Assembly (NCBI GenBank): GCA_036504815.1
Contig: DASXUN010000030.1
Span: 124,001 to 188,000 of the forward strand
Reading direction: 5' to 3'
DNA from: Gemmatimonadaceae bacterium
GTDB lineage: Bacteria; Gemmatimonadota; Gemmatimonadetes; Gemmatimonadales; Gemmatimonadaceae
DNA length: 64,000 bases
The notes beneath the pieces are model-generated. The model searched no databases, had not been told where the DNA came from, and saw only the letters and a list, made by a program, of their open reading frames with translations. The stretch's first letter is position 1; every line of letters starts with the position of its first letter. Positions 48,199 to 58,400 of the stretch are shown piece after piece. The translations under genes and the position numbers were made by a program.

Positions 48199-48900
48199 GT
48201 GTTCGACCTGCTTCAGCATCCACCGCGCAGCCCCGAGCGCCTTCCGCTAGGTGCGGGCGTGAGCCTAGCCGTGCATGCGGCGCTCGCGCTGTCGTTCGTG
48301 GGTGCTGGAGGCGACGCGCTGCTACAGCGACCGGCGCCGATCACGGAATCGGTCATTGAGTCGGCCATCAAGTACCTGCTGCCGCCCGATCGGCCCGGGA
48401 GCCCGGGCGACGCGGTGCCGGTCAAGTGGTCGGCGACGCGCGGCGGTCTTCCGGAGCCTGCCGCGCCCGATGTCTACACGGAGCGCAAGGACCAGACGGG
48501 GACGACGACACCCGAAACGAAGGACAACGCCGCGCTCGAACCACTGGCCGAGGCGGCCGCGGCGCAGAACGCCTTCACGCTGCTCGGCGTGGACAGCGCC
48601 GCCGTCCGGGACCCGACGAGCGCGGTGCCCGCGTATCCGACCCTGCTCGAGAAGCAGGGTATCGAGGGTGTCGCCGTCGTGCGGTTTGTCGTGGACACCA
48701 CGGGCCGCGCCGATCTGTCCACGTTCCGCGTGGTCGAGACGAACCACTCGCTCTTTGCCGCGGCGGTGCGTGACGCCCTGCCGGGGATGAAGTTTCATCC
48801 GGCGACGGTGGGGCCCAACAAGGTGCGGCAGATGGTCGAGCTTCCGTTCGGTTTCAAGATCGTCCGGCGCGGCGACGCTGCGCGCCGGCCGGACGACTGA
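48199..48900 (+). CDS. TonB-like energy transducer
   Basis: A 233-residue protein. The GTG at 48199 is chosen because GGAG lies five bases before it and the protein then starts VFDLLQHPPRS, followed by a transmembrane helix (about 24-46, LGAGVSLAVHAALALSFVGA). A long linker follows, then a C-terminal TonB domain (YPTLLEKQGIEGVAVVRFVV) that reaches TonB-dependent receptors. ExbB/ExbD are not in the window. It could energise the large receptor at 55473-59258. The frame extends upstream to 47998 but without a better start. Confidence 0.8.
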   Translation: MFDLLQHPPRSPERLPLGAGVSLAVHAALALSFVGAGGDALLQRPAPITESVIESAIKYLLPPDRPGSPGDAVPVKWSATRGGLPEPAAPDVYTERKDQTGTTTPETKDNAALEPLAEAAAAQNAFTLLGVDSAAVRDPTSAVPAYPTLLEKQGIEGVAVVRFVVDTTGRADLSTFRVVETNHSLFAAAVRDALPGMKFHPATVGPNKVRQMVELPFGFKIVRRGDAARRPDD

Positions 48901-48921
48901 TCGCGCTCGCGGTTTTCGCCG

Positions 48922-50145
48922 CTACTCGTAGCGCAACGCCACGATGGGATCCATGATCGCCGCGCGGCGCGCGGGATAGACGCCAAAGACCACGCCGACG
49001 GCGGCCGAGAAGCCGAACGCGAGCGCGACCGCGGTGGACCCGACTTCCGTGGTCCAGCCCATCAGCTTGGTGAACGCGGCGGCACCGCCCGTCCCGACGA
49101 GAATGCCGATGGCGCCGCCGACGAGGCAGAGCACGACGGCCTCGACGAGGAACTGGAACATGATGTTGATCTTCGTGGCGCCCAGCGCCTTGCGAATGCC
49201 GATCTCGCGCGTGCGCTCGGTGACCGACACGAGCATAATGTTCATGATCCCGATGCCGCCGACGATCAGCGAAACGGTCGCGATGCCGGCGAGGAGCAGC
49301 GAGAAGACCTGCGTCGTCTCGCCCAGCGTATTCAGGAAGTCGGCCTGCGAGCGGATGTTGAAATCGTCTTCCTTGCCGGCGCGCAGGCGGTGCTCGCGGC
49401 GCAGGATCTTCTGGATTTCCGCCATCGTCTCGGGAATGTCGTCTTCCGAGGGCGACAGCACGCTCACCGAGCGCACGCGGTTCTGTCCGAGCACGCGGTA
49501 CCGCGCGGTGGTGATGGGAATCAGGACCTGGTCATCGGGGTTGTTGAACGGCGACGCCTGGCCCTTCGACTTGTAGACGCCGATCACCGTGAACTGGATG
49601 CCGCGAATGCGCACCGTCTCGCCGACGAGCGCCTCGGGCGTCTGCAGGCCGAGGTTCTCGACGACGGTCGGCCCCACGATAGCCAGGCGCTGACGCGAAT
49701 TGTCCTCGGCCGTCGTGAAGAACCGGCCGGCGGCCAGCTCGTACTTGCGGACGTGCGGGAAGTTCGACGTGACGCCAACGATCTGCGTATTCGTGTTCTT
49801 GTTGAGGTACTGCACCTGCAGGCTGCCCGACATCTCGGGCTGCACGGCGAGGATCTTGGTGCCGAGGTTCTCGAGCGCTTTCGCATCCTCGAGCGTGAGG
49901 CGCGCGCTGCCGAAGCCGGTGCGCACGCCGCCCATGCCGAAGGCCTGACCCGGGCTCACCGTGAGCAGCGTCGTGCCGAGCGCCGAGATGCGGTCGTTGA
50001 CCGCCTTCTGCGCGCCGCGGCCGAGTGCAACGACCGCGATGACGGCGGCCACGCCGATCACGATGCCGAGCATGGTGAGCAGGGAGCGCAGCTTGTTGGC
50101 CCGCAGCGCGCCCAGCGCGACCATGATGGTCTCACCAAAGAGCAT
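48922..50145 (-). CDS. ABC transporter permease (MacB/FtsX type)
   Basis: A 407-residue membrane protein with an N-terminal helix, a large periplasmic domain (about 45-270, MacB_PCD type) and three C-terminal helices: TREIGIRKALGATKINIMFQ is the FtsX/MacB signature. It has no ATP-binding domain, unlike E. coli MacB, and no ATPase gene is within the operon or nearby, so the nucleotide-binding partner must be elsewhere. It follows the adaptor by three bases. Confidence 0.92.
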   Translation of the reverse strand: MLFGETIMVALGALRANKLRSLLTMLGIVIGVAAVIAVVALGRGAQKAVNDRISALGTTLLTVSPGQAFGMGGVRTGFGSARLTLEDAKALENLGTKILAVQPEMSGSLQVQYLNKNTNTQIVGVTSNFPHVRKYELAAGRFFTTAEDNSRQRLAIVGPTVVENLGLQTPEALVGETVRIRGIQFTVIGVYKSKGQASPFNNPDDQVLIPITTARYRVLGQNRVRSVSVLSPSEDDIPETMAEIQKILRREHRLRAGKEDDFNIRSQADFLNTLGETTQVFSLLLAGIATVSLIVGGIGIMNIMLVSVTERTREIGIRKALGATKINIMFQFLVEAVVLCLVGGAIGILVGTGGAAAFTKLMGWTTEVGSTAVALAFGFSAAVGVVFGVYPARRAAIMDPIVALRYE

Positions 50146-50148
50146 GCG

Positions 50149-51945
50149 TCAGTTCCTCGGGCGCGTGGCGCCGCCGCCGGCCGGCGCCGCGGCCGACGGC
50201 GGGCCGCCACCGCCCGGGCCACCGCGAGCGCCGCCCGTGGCGCCGCCCAGCGGGCTGCCGCCGCCCATCATCTGGCGGGCGCGGTCATTGGCGGCTTGGC
50301 GCTGGGCCTGCATCGCGGCGGCCGACAGCAGCGCCACGCGCTCGCCTTCCTTGAGGCCGTCGAGCACCTCGGTGTAATCGAAGTTCGCGACGCCGAGGCG
50401 AACCATGCGCGGCTCCCACGTGGAGTCGGCCTTCTGCACGAAGACGAGCCCGGTGCGCGTGCGCTGCCGCATCCCTGGCGCCTGCGGCACTTCCACCGCG
50501 CGCGCCGCCTGATCGCCACGCGCGGACGGCGCGACGCCGGCCGATGAACCACCGGTGCGGCCGCCGCCACTCATGCCACCGCCCATCCCGCCACCATTGC
50601 CGCCCTCACGGCGGCGGCAGGCGCCGGCGACGCGGGCGTCCACGCCGAGCTTCGTGTAGAGCTCCTGCGTCTGCGTGAACAGCGCGCGGCGATCGGCATC
50701 CGGGTTGCGCATCTGCTCGCGGAGCGCGTCGAGCTGCTTGGCCACGGCCGGCTGCTTCTTGAGCGCGTCGCTCACCTTCTTGCAGTCGGCGTCGGTGACT
50801 TCCACCGGCTGGAAACCGCCGCCGCCCTGCCGATCGAAACCCTGCGGCAGGAGCTCGACTTCGCCGTTGCTCATCTGCGAACGGCCGCCCTGCCCGCTGC
50901 GGCCGCCGCGGTTGCCGCCGCCACTGGCGCCACCGCTGCTGCCACCGTTGCCGCCGCGGAACATGCTCCCCATGCTGGCGCGCAGCTGGGCGCTGACGCT
51001 GTCGGGGTTGAGGTTGAGCAGCGGGGCGATGGTCTGCACTTCGCGCATGTTGCGCACGGCGTCGTTCGGAATGGCGAGCACGCTCGTGCGGCGATCGACG
51101 AGCACCGACGCCTCGCCGTTCATGCCGGGCTTGAGCAGCCCCTCTTCATTGGTGAGCGAGACGAGGACGGGGAACATGGTGACGTTCTGCTGCACCACCG
51201 CCTGCGGCTCCACCTTCTCGACCTTGCCGCGGAACGGATGATCCGGGAAGGCGTCCACGGTGACCGTCGCCTCCTGTCCCGCGACGATCTGCCCGATGTC
51301 CGTCTCGTTGACGAGCGCGCGGGCGCGCACGCGCGACAGGTCGGCCATCTTGAGGATGGTCGAGCCGCCGCCGACCGACGACGTGCCGGCCTGAATCACC
51401 TGGCCGAGCGAGACCGTCTTTTCGATCACCGTCCCCTCGACCGGCGCGCGCACCGTGGCGTCCTCGAGGCGCTGCTGCGCGAGGTCGAGCGAGGTCCTGG
51501 CGCGCACGAAGCTGGCCTGCGAGTTGGCGAAGTCGAGATTGGCCGTCTCGTTTTCCTGCGCCGTGATGATGCGCTGCTTGAACAGGTCGTCGGAGCGCTT
51601 CTTCTGCGCCGTCGAGGTGTTCAGCTTGGCCTGCGCGGCCTCGAAGTCGGCCTGCGCCTGGTTGGCGGCGTTGGTCAGGTCGCGCGTGTCGATCTGGACA
51701 ATCAGGTCGCCCGGCTTCACGTACGAGCCGACCTCGACCGTCATCTTGGTGATCTGCCCCGACGCGGTCTTGGACTTCACCTCGACGACCTGGATGGGCT
51801 CGATGATCGCGGTGGCCGTGGCGTCGACGACGATGTCGCGGCGCGTGACCGGCGCCGTCTGGATGGCGACCGGCTTCTCGGTCTTCTTGCCGCAGGCGGT
51901 GAACGTCGCCAGGACGGCGAACGCGAGGAGGAATCGGCGGTTCAC
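50149..51945 (-). CDS. Periplasmic adaptor (MacA/HlyD family), lipoprotein
   Basis: A 598-residue membrane fusion protein. From the GTG at 51945 the protein starts with a signal peptide and lipobox (VNRRFLLAFAVLATFTAC); GGAG sits six bases upstream. A GTG at 51984 overlapping the TolC gene is also possible. Barrel-sandwich and coiled-coil regions (IVVDATATAIIEPIQVVEV... LDLAQQRLEDATVRAPVEG) are as in MacA. An unusual Gly/Arg/Met-rich insert (about residues 310-350 and 450-500; GGNGGSSGGASGGGNRGG) splits the C-terminal part. It bridges the permease and TolC. Confidence 0.9.
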   Translation of the reverse strand: MNRRFLLAFAVLATFTACGKKTEKPVAIQTAPVTRRDIVVDATATAIIEPIQVVEVKSKTASGQITKMTVEVGSYVKPGDLIVQIDTRDLTNAANQAQADFEAAQAKLNTSTAQKKRSDDLFKQRIITAQENETANLDFANSQASFVRARTSLDLAQQRLEDATVRAPVEGTVIEKTVSLGQVIQAGTSSVGGGSTILKMADLSRVRARALVNETDIGQIVAGQEATVTVDAFPDHPFRGKVEKVEPQAVVQQNVTMFPVLVSLTNEEGLLKPGMNGEASVLVDRRTSVLAIPNDAVRNMREVQTIAPLLNLNPDSVSAQLRASMGSMFRGGNGGSSGGASGGGNRGGRSGQGGRSQMSNGEVELLPQGFDRQGGGGFQPVEVTDADCKKVSDALKKQPAVAKQLDALREQMRNPDADRRALFTQTQELYTKLGVDARVAGACRRREGGNGGGMGGGMSGGGRTGGSSAGVAPSARGDQAARAVEVPQAPGMRQRTRTGLVFVQKADSTWEPRMVRLGVANFDYTEVLDGLKEGERVALLSAAAMQAQRQAANDRARQMMGGGSPLGGATGGARGGPGGGGPPSAAAPAGGGATRPRN

Positions 51946-51980
51946 GAGGGGCTCCGAGTGGAACGTCGGTCCGTGTCTGG

Positions 51981-53285
51981 TCACTTGAGGTCCCGGCCAA
52001 CGAGGGCTTCGACCTGCGCCTTGGCGATGCGCGCGTCATAGCGCGCCTGGATGAGCGAGGCGCGCGCCTGGTCGAGCGTGGTCTGGGAGGTCAGCAGGTC
52101 GAGCAGCACGGAGGCGCCGAGGTTGTAGCGCTGCTGCTGCACGCGGAGATCCTCTTCCGCCGCGGCGACGCTGGCGAGCTGGATGGCCACGCGCTCCTCG
52201 GCGGTGCGGAAAGCGCCGAGGTACTGCACCAGCGACTGCTGCTGGGCGAGCTTCGCGTCCCGCAGCGACGCGATGGCATTCTCTTCGGCAACCGTCGTGC
52301 GCGTGAGGTTCTCCTCGCGGCTCAGGTTGTTGAAGAGCGGAAAGTTGAGCGAGAAGCGCAGGCTGTTCTGCTTGGGAATGCGGCCGCTGCCCCAGTCGAA
52401 CGTCTCGGAGGTATTGTTGCCGCTGAGGCTGTACGACGACGTGATGGTGGGCATGTATGGCGTGCGGGCCGCCTTCCTCGCGGCGCGGGCCGCGAGGAGC
52501 GCCGACTCGGCCTGCCGCACCGAGGGACCGTCCATCGCCAGGGAGGTGAGCTGCACGCTGTCAATCGCGATGCGCCCCATCTCGGCGGTGTCGGCCGGCG
52601 TCGCCGTCACGATATCGGCCGCCCCGACGAGCCGGGTGAGGCCGGCGTTGGCGACGCGGAGATTGTTCTGCGCGGTCAGCAGGGCGAGGCGGGCGTTGCC
52701 CACCTGGATGGCCGAGCGCAGCGAATCGCTCTTGGTGGCGATCCCGGCGCGGACCTTGGCGGTGGACGACTTGAGCTGTTCCTGCGCCTGCTCGAGCTGC
52801 CGGTTGGCCGCGGACTCGCTCTCGCGCGCCGCGAGCACGGCGAAGTACTGCTGCTTCACCTGCAACGCGATGTTGAAGCGCTGCGAGGTTTCGCCGGCGT
52901 CCGCCGCGTCCACGTTGGCCTGCGCGGCCTTCACGTTGAACCAGCGCCGGCCACCGTCGAAAAGCTCGAGGTTGGTGGACAGGCCGCGCGAGAATGACCA
53001 TGGCACGCCGCTGTACGGCACGAGCTTGCCCTGAAAGAACGTCTCGCCGCCCTGCCGGGAGCCGGAACCCGACACCGAGAGCGACGGGAGGTACTGCGCG
53101 TACGCGGTGCGCACCGCGGCCGCGCTCGTGCGGAGCGCATTGCGGGCCGACACGGCGGCCGGCGCGTTGCGCTGCGCTTCACGCACCGCCTCGTCGAGGG
53201 CGATGGCGCGCGCGCCTCCGCCCGCGGGCTGCTGGGCGACGAGCGCGAACGGCACCGCGAGGAACAAGATGGAAAACCGCTTCAT
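51981..53285 (-). CDS. Outer-membrane efflux channel (TolC family)
   Basis: A 434-residue protein with a signal peptide ending LVAQQ and the two-fold repeated helical pattern of the OEP family (ALDEAVREAQRNAPAAVSARN ... LVQYLGAFRTAEERVAIQ). Ends DLLTSQTTLDQARASLIQARYDA, typical of the second repeat. It is the exit duct of the adaptor/permease set just downstream and lies three bases after the LTxxQ gene. Confidence 0.92.
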   Translation of the reverse strand: MKRFSILFLAVPFALVAQQPAGGGARAIALDEAVREAQRNAPAAVSARNALRTSAAAVRTAYAQYLPSLSVSGSGSRQGGETFFQGKLVPYSGVPWSFSRGLSTNLELFDGGRRWFNVKAAQANVDAADAGETSQRFNIALQVKQQYFAVLAARESESAANRQLEQAQEQLKSSTAKVRAGIATKSDSLRSAIQVGNARLALLTAQNNLRVANAGLTRLVGAADIVTATPADTAEMGRIAIDSVQLTSLAMDGPSVRQAESALLAARAARKAARTPYMPTITSSYSLSGNNTSETFDWGSGRIPKQNSLRFSLNFPLFNNLSREENLTRTTVAEENAIASLRDAKLAQQQSLVQYLGAFRTAEERVAIQLASVAAAEEDLRVQQQRYNLGASVLLDLLTSQTTLDQARASLIQARYDARIAKAQVEALVGRDLK

Positions 53286-53288
53286 GTC

Positions 53289-53654
53289 CTATTTCTTCTC
53301 CTGCGCGCGGGCCTTCTGGTCCCGCTGCATCTGTTCATACACGCGGAGCTGTGCCGGCGTGAGGAGCGCCGAGATCCGGCCGCGGGCTTCGGCCCGAACA
53401 GAGTCCAATCGCGGACGAATCGGGACCACCAGTACCGACTCCGCCCGGAAACGCGCGTCGAGAATGCTGTCCACGGCGGCGCGCTGCGACGCCGTCAAGC
53501 TGAGGTCCTTGGCGAAGCGGTCCCGCATTTCGCGCACCGATGCCCGGGTGGCGATGGGGGGACGAAGCATGCGGTCGGCGGCGACGCCAATGGCGACGCC
53601 GGCTACGGCCGCACCGAGATAAAACGCCAGGGCCAGTCCTTTGGTTCTCGTCAT
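53289..53654 (-). CDS. Periplasmic LTxxQ-motif (Spy/CpxP/CnrX-like) protein
   Basis: A 121-residue protein anchored or exported by an N-terminal helix (GLALAFYLGAAVAGVAIGVA). Two LTxxQ motifs, LSLTASQRAAV and LLTPAQLRVY, are spaced about 50 residues apart, as in Spy, CpxP, ZraP and CnrX. Related proteins sense metal or misfolding and act on a sigma or histidine-kinase pathway. It is cotranscribed with sigma and anti-sigma factors and leads into the efflux genes. Confidence 0.88.
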   Translation of the reverse strand: MTRTKGLALAFYLGAAVAGVAIGVAADRMLRPPIATRASVREMRDRFAKDLSLTASQRAAVDSILDARFRAESVLVVPIRPRLDSVRAEARGRISALLTPAQLRVYEQMQRDQKARAQEKK

Positions 53655-53682
53655 GTGGCCTGCCGGGGGCGGAGCCCTGAGG

Positions 53683-54063
53683 CTACCGCCCGTTGATGTA
53701 GTTGAGCGTCGCCTGCCGTTCCGTCTGGGCGTCGCGAATGGCGATGGTGGGACCGCCGTTCGACGGTCCGAGGACGTTGTCGTACGCCATCTGGCGCTGC
53801 TCGGCGCGCGAGCGCAGGACGAGCGAGCCCGCCACGATGAGGGCGAAGCCGGCTGCAATTAGGCCGAGGCGCGCCCACTGCGTGGGCACGGACCACCAGG
53901 CGTCGAGCGACTCGCCGCCGGCAATGCGGTCCATGATGCGCTGTTCGAGCGCGCTCCAGTAGCCGGGCGCGTCCGGCGCGGTGTAGAGCTGGCGCAAGGC
54001 GTGCGTGAGTTCCGCGTCGGCGTCATCGGGAACGAGGCGCAGCGGGGTGTGGTCGAAGGTCAT
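53683..54063 (-). CDS. Putative anti-sigma factor (membrane-anchored)
   Basis: A 126-residue protein with an N-terminal cytoplasmic part (about 60 residues), one helix (WARLGLIAAGFALIVAGSLVL, residues 63-84) and a periplasmic tail. It overlaps the sigma stop by ATGA, the standard position for an anti-sigma factor. The zinc-type ZAS motif HxxxCxxC is absent. Presumably binds the sigma factor until a signal from the LTxxQ protein arrives. Assignment is from context. Confidence 0.7.
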   Translation of the reverse strand: MTFDHTPLRLVPDDADAELTHALRQLYTAPDAPGYWSALEQRIMDRIAGGESLDAWWSVPTQWARLGLIAAGFALIVAGSLVLRSRAEQRQMAYDNVLGPSNGGPTIAIRDAQTERQATLNYINGR

Positions 54064-54671
54064 TGTGGACTCCGGAGCTGATCGAGCAGGCGTCGCAGCG
54101 CCGACCGGGCGTAATGCAGGTCGGAGCGCGCCGTCCCCTCGGGAATGCCGAGCAGTTTGCCAATCTCGGAATGCTTGAACCCCTCGACGTCATGCAGGAT
54201 GATCACGGCACGCTGGCGCTCGGGGAGCTCGGCGAGCGCGGCCTGCAGGCGCAGGCGCAACTCGTCGCTCTCGGCCGGGTCGCGAAACGGCGAGGCAATC
54301 GTCTCGGGCAGGTCGTCGGCGTCGCGCACCTTGCGGCGTCGCGTGATGTCCAGCGACGCGTTGGCAACGATGCGGTGCAGCCAGGCACCAAACGCCTGGT
54401 CGGGGAGGAAGCGATGCAGGGCGCGATAGGCGTGCAGGAAGGCGTCCTGCACCGCGTCCTCGGCGTCCTCGTGCGTCGTCACGATGGCCCGCGCGACCGC
54501 GTAGGCGCGCCGCTGGTGGCGGCGCACCAGCTCCGAGAAGGCCTCGAGCTCGCCGCGCTGCGCGGAAAGTACGAGGGCCTTCTCGTCGTCGGGGCGGTCA
54601 GGCGCCGTCACGCGTCGGCTGATGCGGCCGGGGAGCGCAACGGACACCGGACGCAGGGCAATGGCGGTCAT
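54060..54671 (-). CDS. ECF-type RNA polymerase sigma factor
   Basis: A 203-residue sigma-70 family protein without region 3. Region 2 is seen as EDAEDAVQDAFLHAYRALHRF and GAWLHRIVANASLDITRRRK, and region 4 as AELPERQRAVIILHDVEGFKHSEIGKLLGIPEGTARSDLH-type sequence. Length and motif match RpoE-like groups. It probably drives its own operon and the efflux set. The GC-rich upstream part has no clear promoter. Confidence 0.95.
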   Translation of the reverse strand: MTAIALRPVSVALPGRISRRVTAPDRPDDEKALVLSAQRGELEAFSELVRRHQRRAYAVARAIVTTHEDAEDAVQDAFLHAYRALHRFLPDQAFGAWLHRIVANASLDITRRRKVRDADDLPETIASPFRDPAESDELRLRLQAALAELPERQRAVIILHDVEGFKHSEIGKLLGIPEGTARSDLHYARSALRRLLDQLRSPQ

Positions 54672-54741
54672 CGCGTCTCGTCACAAGGTGCATTCCATAG
54701 ACGGATGATGAAGGGGAAACGTTGAGGGGGCCCGGTGCATC

Positions 54742-55317
54742 TTAGACCCCCGCCAGCCCGAGAGCGGTTGCATTGCCCTTGAGCGCCTCCACCACGAACG
54801 CAATGTGCGCCTCGAGCTCGACGCCGAGCTCGGCGGCGCCCATCGTGATGTCCTCGCGGGAAACACCGCGCGCGAACGCCTTGTCCTTCATCTTCTTGCG
54901 CACCGACGACGCTTCCAGGTCGAGGATGCTCTTGCTCGGGCGCACGTAGGTGGCGGCGGTGATGAGCCCGCACAACTCGTCCACGGCGAACAGCGTCCTG
55001 GCCATCGGCGACTCGCGGGGCGTGTGCGTGTAGTCGGCGTGTCCCATGATGGCCGTGCAGATCTCCTCCGAGACGCCGAGGGTGCGCAGGTGGCGGACGC
55101 CGTGGGACGGATGTTCCTCGGTCGCCGAGTGCGCGTCGTTGGGAAAACGTTCGTAGTCGAAGTCGTGCAGCAGGCCCGCCAGGGCCCAGGCTTCTTCATC
55201 GGCGCCGAACTTCCGCGCGTACGCGCGCATCGCCGTCTCGACAGCGAGCATGTGCTTGCGAAGCGATTCACTCTGCGTCCATTCGCAGACGAGGGACCAG
55301 GCGGCTTGGCGATCCAT
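54742..55317 (-). CDS. HD/HDIG-domain metal-dependent phosphohydrolase
   Basis: A 191-residue cytoplasmic protein with an HD domain (HMLAVETAMR, LAGLLHDFDYERFP, then HPSHGVRHL). The metal ligands His and the HD pair are visible. Relatives hydrolyse nucleotides or act on (p)ppGpp, but the substrate is unknown. The ATG at 55317 is directly after the G-rich repeat, and no ribosome site is visible; the leader on the mRNA is pyrimidine-rich. Confidence 0.8.
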   Translation of the reverse strand: MDRQAAWSLVCEWTQSESLRKHMLAVETAMRAYARKFGADEEAWALAGLLHDFDYERFPNDAHSATEEHPSHGVRHLRTLGVSEEICTAIMGHADYTHTPRESPMARTLFAVDELCGLITAATYVRPSKSILDLEASSVRKKMKDKAFARGVSREDITMGAAELGVELEAHIAFVVEALKGNATALGLAGV

Positions 55318-55436
55318 TGGGAGAGAGGGGTGCGGGGTGCGGGGGTGGTGCAGGGTGCAGGGAACAGGGTGTGGTGCGGGGTACGGAGTGCGGGGGGTGG
55401 TGCGGGGTGCAGGGTACAGGGGGTGAATTGTACCCC
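55318..55436. repeat. G-rich degenerate repeat, single arm (word set D-like)
   Basis: The plus strand is a string of GGTGCGGGGTGC, GGTGCAGGGTGCAGGG and GGGTACAGGGG words with many G3-G6 runs and no complementary arm. It closes with the small dyad GGGTACAGGGGG...GTACCCCC (near 55412-55436). It fills the spacer between the receptor and the HD gene. It has strong G-quadruplex potential on the strand that is the transcribed template. Confidence 0.8.
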
Positions 55437-55472
55437 CGTGTGCGGGTGGGGAGAACAACCGCCACGGCGAGG

Positions 55473-58400
55473 CTAGCGCGGAGGGACGCGCCGGCCGCCC
55501 GAGGAGCCCGTACCACCTGTGCCGCCGCCGGTGCCGGTTGGCGCCTCCGGCCGACGTCCGCCGGCGCCGCCCCCTGGGCGCAGCGTGGGATTCTTCACCG
55601 ATTCCGGCACCTCGGCCCACTGCTCCGCCGTCAGGGTCCTTTGAATGGACTTGGTCGCTTCGACGTAGCTGTTGCGCGCCTCCTGGAGCAGCGGCTGGAG
55701 CTTGGGGAAGAGCGTCTGCAGGTCGCCGCCGCCCTTCGCCTCCTTCTGCATCTGCGCCTCAAGCCGCTTGGTGACCGCCGCCGTCCTGTCGCTGAGCGAA
55801 TCGCCGATAGCCTTGAGCGCCTCCACCTGGGGTGAGGTCAGCTTCAGCGTCTCGCGCAGATCGAGAATCGGACGGATCGGATCGGGGGCCAGCCGCCGCG
55901 CGAGTGTGCGCACGTCGAGGCCCGGCCGGCGGTTGGCGCCGGCGTTGAGCATTCCCTCGAGCAACTGGCGCTGGCGGTCCACGCCGACCTGCAGGCGTGC
56001 CGTGAGCGAAACCTGGAATGGATTGCGCAGCGCCGAGCGTGAGAGGGCATTGCTCCCGAACCGCTCGTTGACGACGTAGCGGAACGCGTTGGCCGACGGG
56101 TCGAAGCCGCGCACGTACAGCAGCGTGTTGTCCGCAAAGGTGGGCTGACCCCAGCCGCGCAGATGGTCGGCGCCGTGCAGCAGCTGGTCGAGTCCGGCGA
56201 GCGGGTTCACCAGCCCCACCTGCAATTGCAGGCGGCGGCCGATCGTCGGGCCGAGCCGCGGGCGGAGGTTGAGCTGCAGGTCGAGCGACGTGTACCACGG
56301 CGTCCGGCAGCTGTTGCGATCTGCAATGCGTCCCAGTTGCGCGCGCAGGCAGTCACGCGCGGAGCCCGGCGCCGCGGCGAGCAGTCGCTGCATGCCATTG
56401 GAGACGGCGGAGTCGACGGCCGTTCCGGGATCAAAGACGAAGGCGCGGTCGTTGCGCGAGCCATCCCCGTTGATGTCGCCGCCGACACGCGGCGTGTACG
56501 GCTGGCCCGACTGCACGCGCAGCACGCCGGTGATGTCGAGCCACGGGCGCGCCAGCCAGGTGAGCGATCCGTTGAGACCATGCCGGCGTTCCAGGTCGCT
56601 GGTCGTGGCGAGCAGGATGTTGGGATCGCCGGCCGTGGTGGGCGACGCGAATCCGCCCTGCGCGCTGCCGCCGGAGAAGCTCGACTGATCGGTGGACCGC
56701 GTGAAGGTGTACGAAAGGTTCCAGATGAGTTGCCGGAACGAGTTGCCGTTCAGCGACGTGGTGACCTGCGTGGTATGCGACGCGAGCGGCGAGGCCACCC
56801 GCAGCACGTAGCCGTACTCGGGATGGATGCGTGAGGCGGCCAGCGTGGTGACGCCGGTGCGAGGGATGATCGTTGCGGCCGGCACGAAGACCGGGCGATT
56901 GCCCTCGCGCGCCAGCCGGAACCGCGGCGTCTCCGACAGGTTCAGGTCGGTGACGCCATACAGGCTGGTGCCAAGCGAGTACGACGCGTCGACGCTCGCG
57001 TTGTAGCGCTGCCGGAAGCGCTTCGACAGCCCGAGCGACCCGCGAACGGAACGAGGCGTGGCGAAGTCCGGGGCGAAGGTGGTGACATTCGGCCGCGTGC
57101 GACTCAGCGGCACGCCGGGTCCGGAGCCGTCCGCGCACGTCATCGGAATGGTCGAGAAGTCGCGCAGGTAGGCACTCCAGTCGGGCGTCGGGACCGCGCT
57201 CCCGACGCAGACGAGCTGGGTCTCGCCGCCCGGCATGCCGGTGGCGTCGATCGCTGACGAGAAGAGTTGCGTTGGCGCACGGCCTCGGAACTCGCCGATG
57301 CCGCCGCGCACGATCCACGGCTGCGGCACTTGCGGCGTCGGAGCGTTGGGCACGGCGCCGCCGAGCAGTCCTGCGAGACCGCCCATGGCGCCGCCGGGAC
57401 GTCCGGTGCGCCGTCCGGTATCTGGAGACAGTCCGAGCGTCAGCGTGAAGCCGATGCGCGGGCTGACGCGCACATCGGCGGGAATGCGATCGGTGCGCAG
57501 GTCGAACTTGGCGTCGATGTCCGGATTGTAGGCGGGCTGGCCATCGATGGCGCTCCCCTCACCACGCAGTCCATAGGTGAGTTGAAAGGCGCGATTCGGC
57601 CGCCAGATGTCACCGACGTAGATGGCCGCGCTGACCGCGCCGCCCGAACGCTGCGCCGGGGCGAACGACCGGCTGAATTGACTCGGCCGGTTGGCATCGA
57701 AATCCGCGAGCGACAGAAACTGAAAATTCCCCGACCGATTGGAGCCCGCCGTCGTGCGGAAGCCCGAGCGATCGAGGAGCCCGCCCAGCTTCCAGCGGTG
57801 CTTGCCGCCACCGGAGAGCCACGAGAGTTCGTCCGTGACCTCAAGCTGGTTCGACGCATTGTCGTTGGGCAGCGCGCTGTTGCCGCCAAAATCGAGGCCG
57901 CTGATCGCCACCTGGCCGTTCGACAGCGTGCTGCCGACCAGCACGCGTCCTTCGGGAAGGCGGAGATACGGATTGGCGCCCCGCGTCTCGAGGCTGTACG
58001 AACCCTTGAACTCGTTCAGGAACTGGCCGACGACCGACGAGAGCGAGACGAGCCCACCGACACCGCTCTCCTTCTGCTCCCCGGCGTGCGTGGGCACGCT
58101 CTGCGCGGAGCTGCGGAAGCCATCGAGCATCGTCCCCGACATATTGGCGCGCACCGAGAGGGAGTGCGCCTCCGAGAGTTGCTGGTCGACGCGCAGGATG
58201 CCGGTGGCGTTGTCGTTGACGCGATCGTCGGGGACGAGCGCGTTGCGCAGCGGCAGGCCGTAGCGGGTGAGCAGCGACAGGAAGCGCGCCGCCGAGTCGG
58301 GCTGCACGTTGAGCGCTTCAAGCGTCTGCGTGCCGGCGCCCATCAACGACTGCAGGGCATCGAGGCGACGACGCAGCTGGAAGCCGGCGAACCAGAAGGT

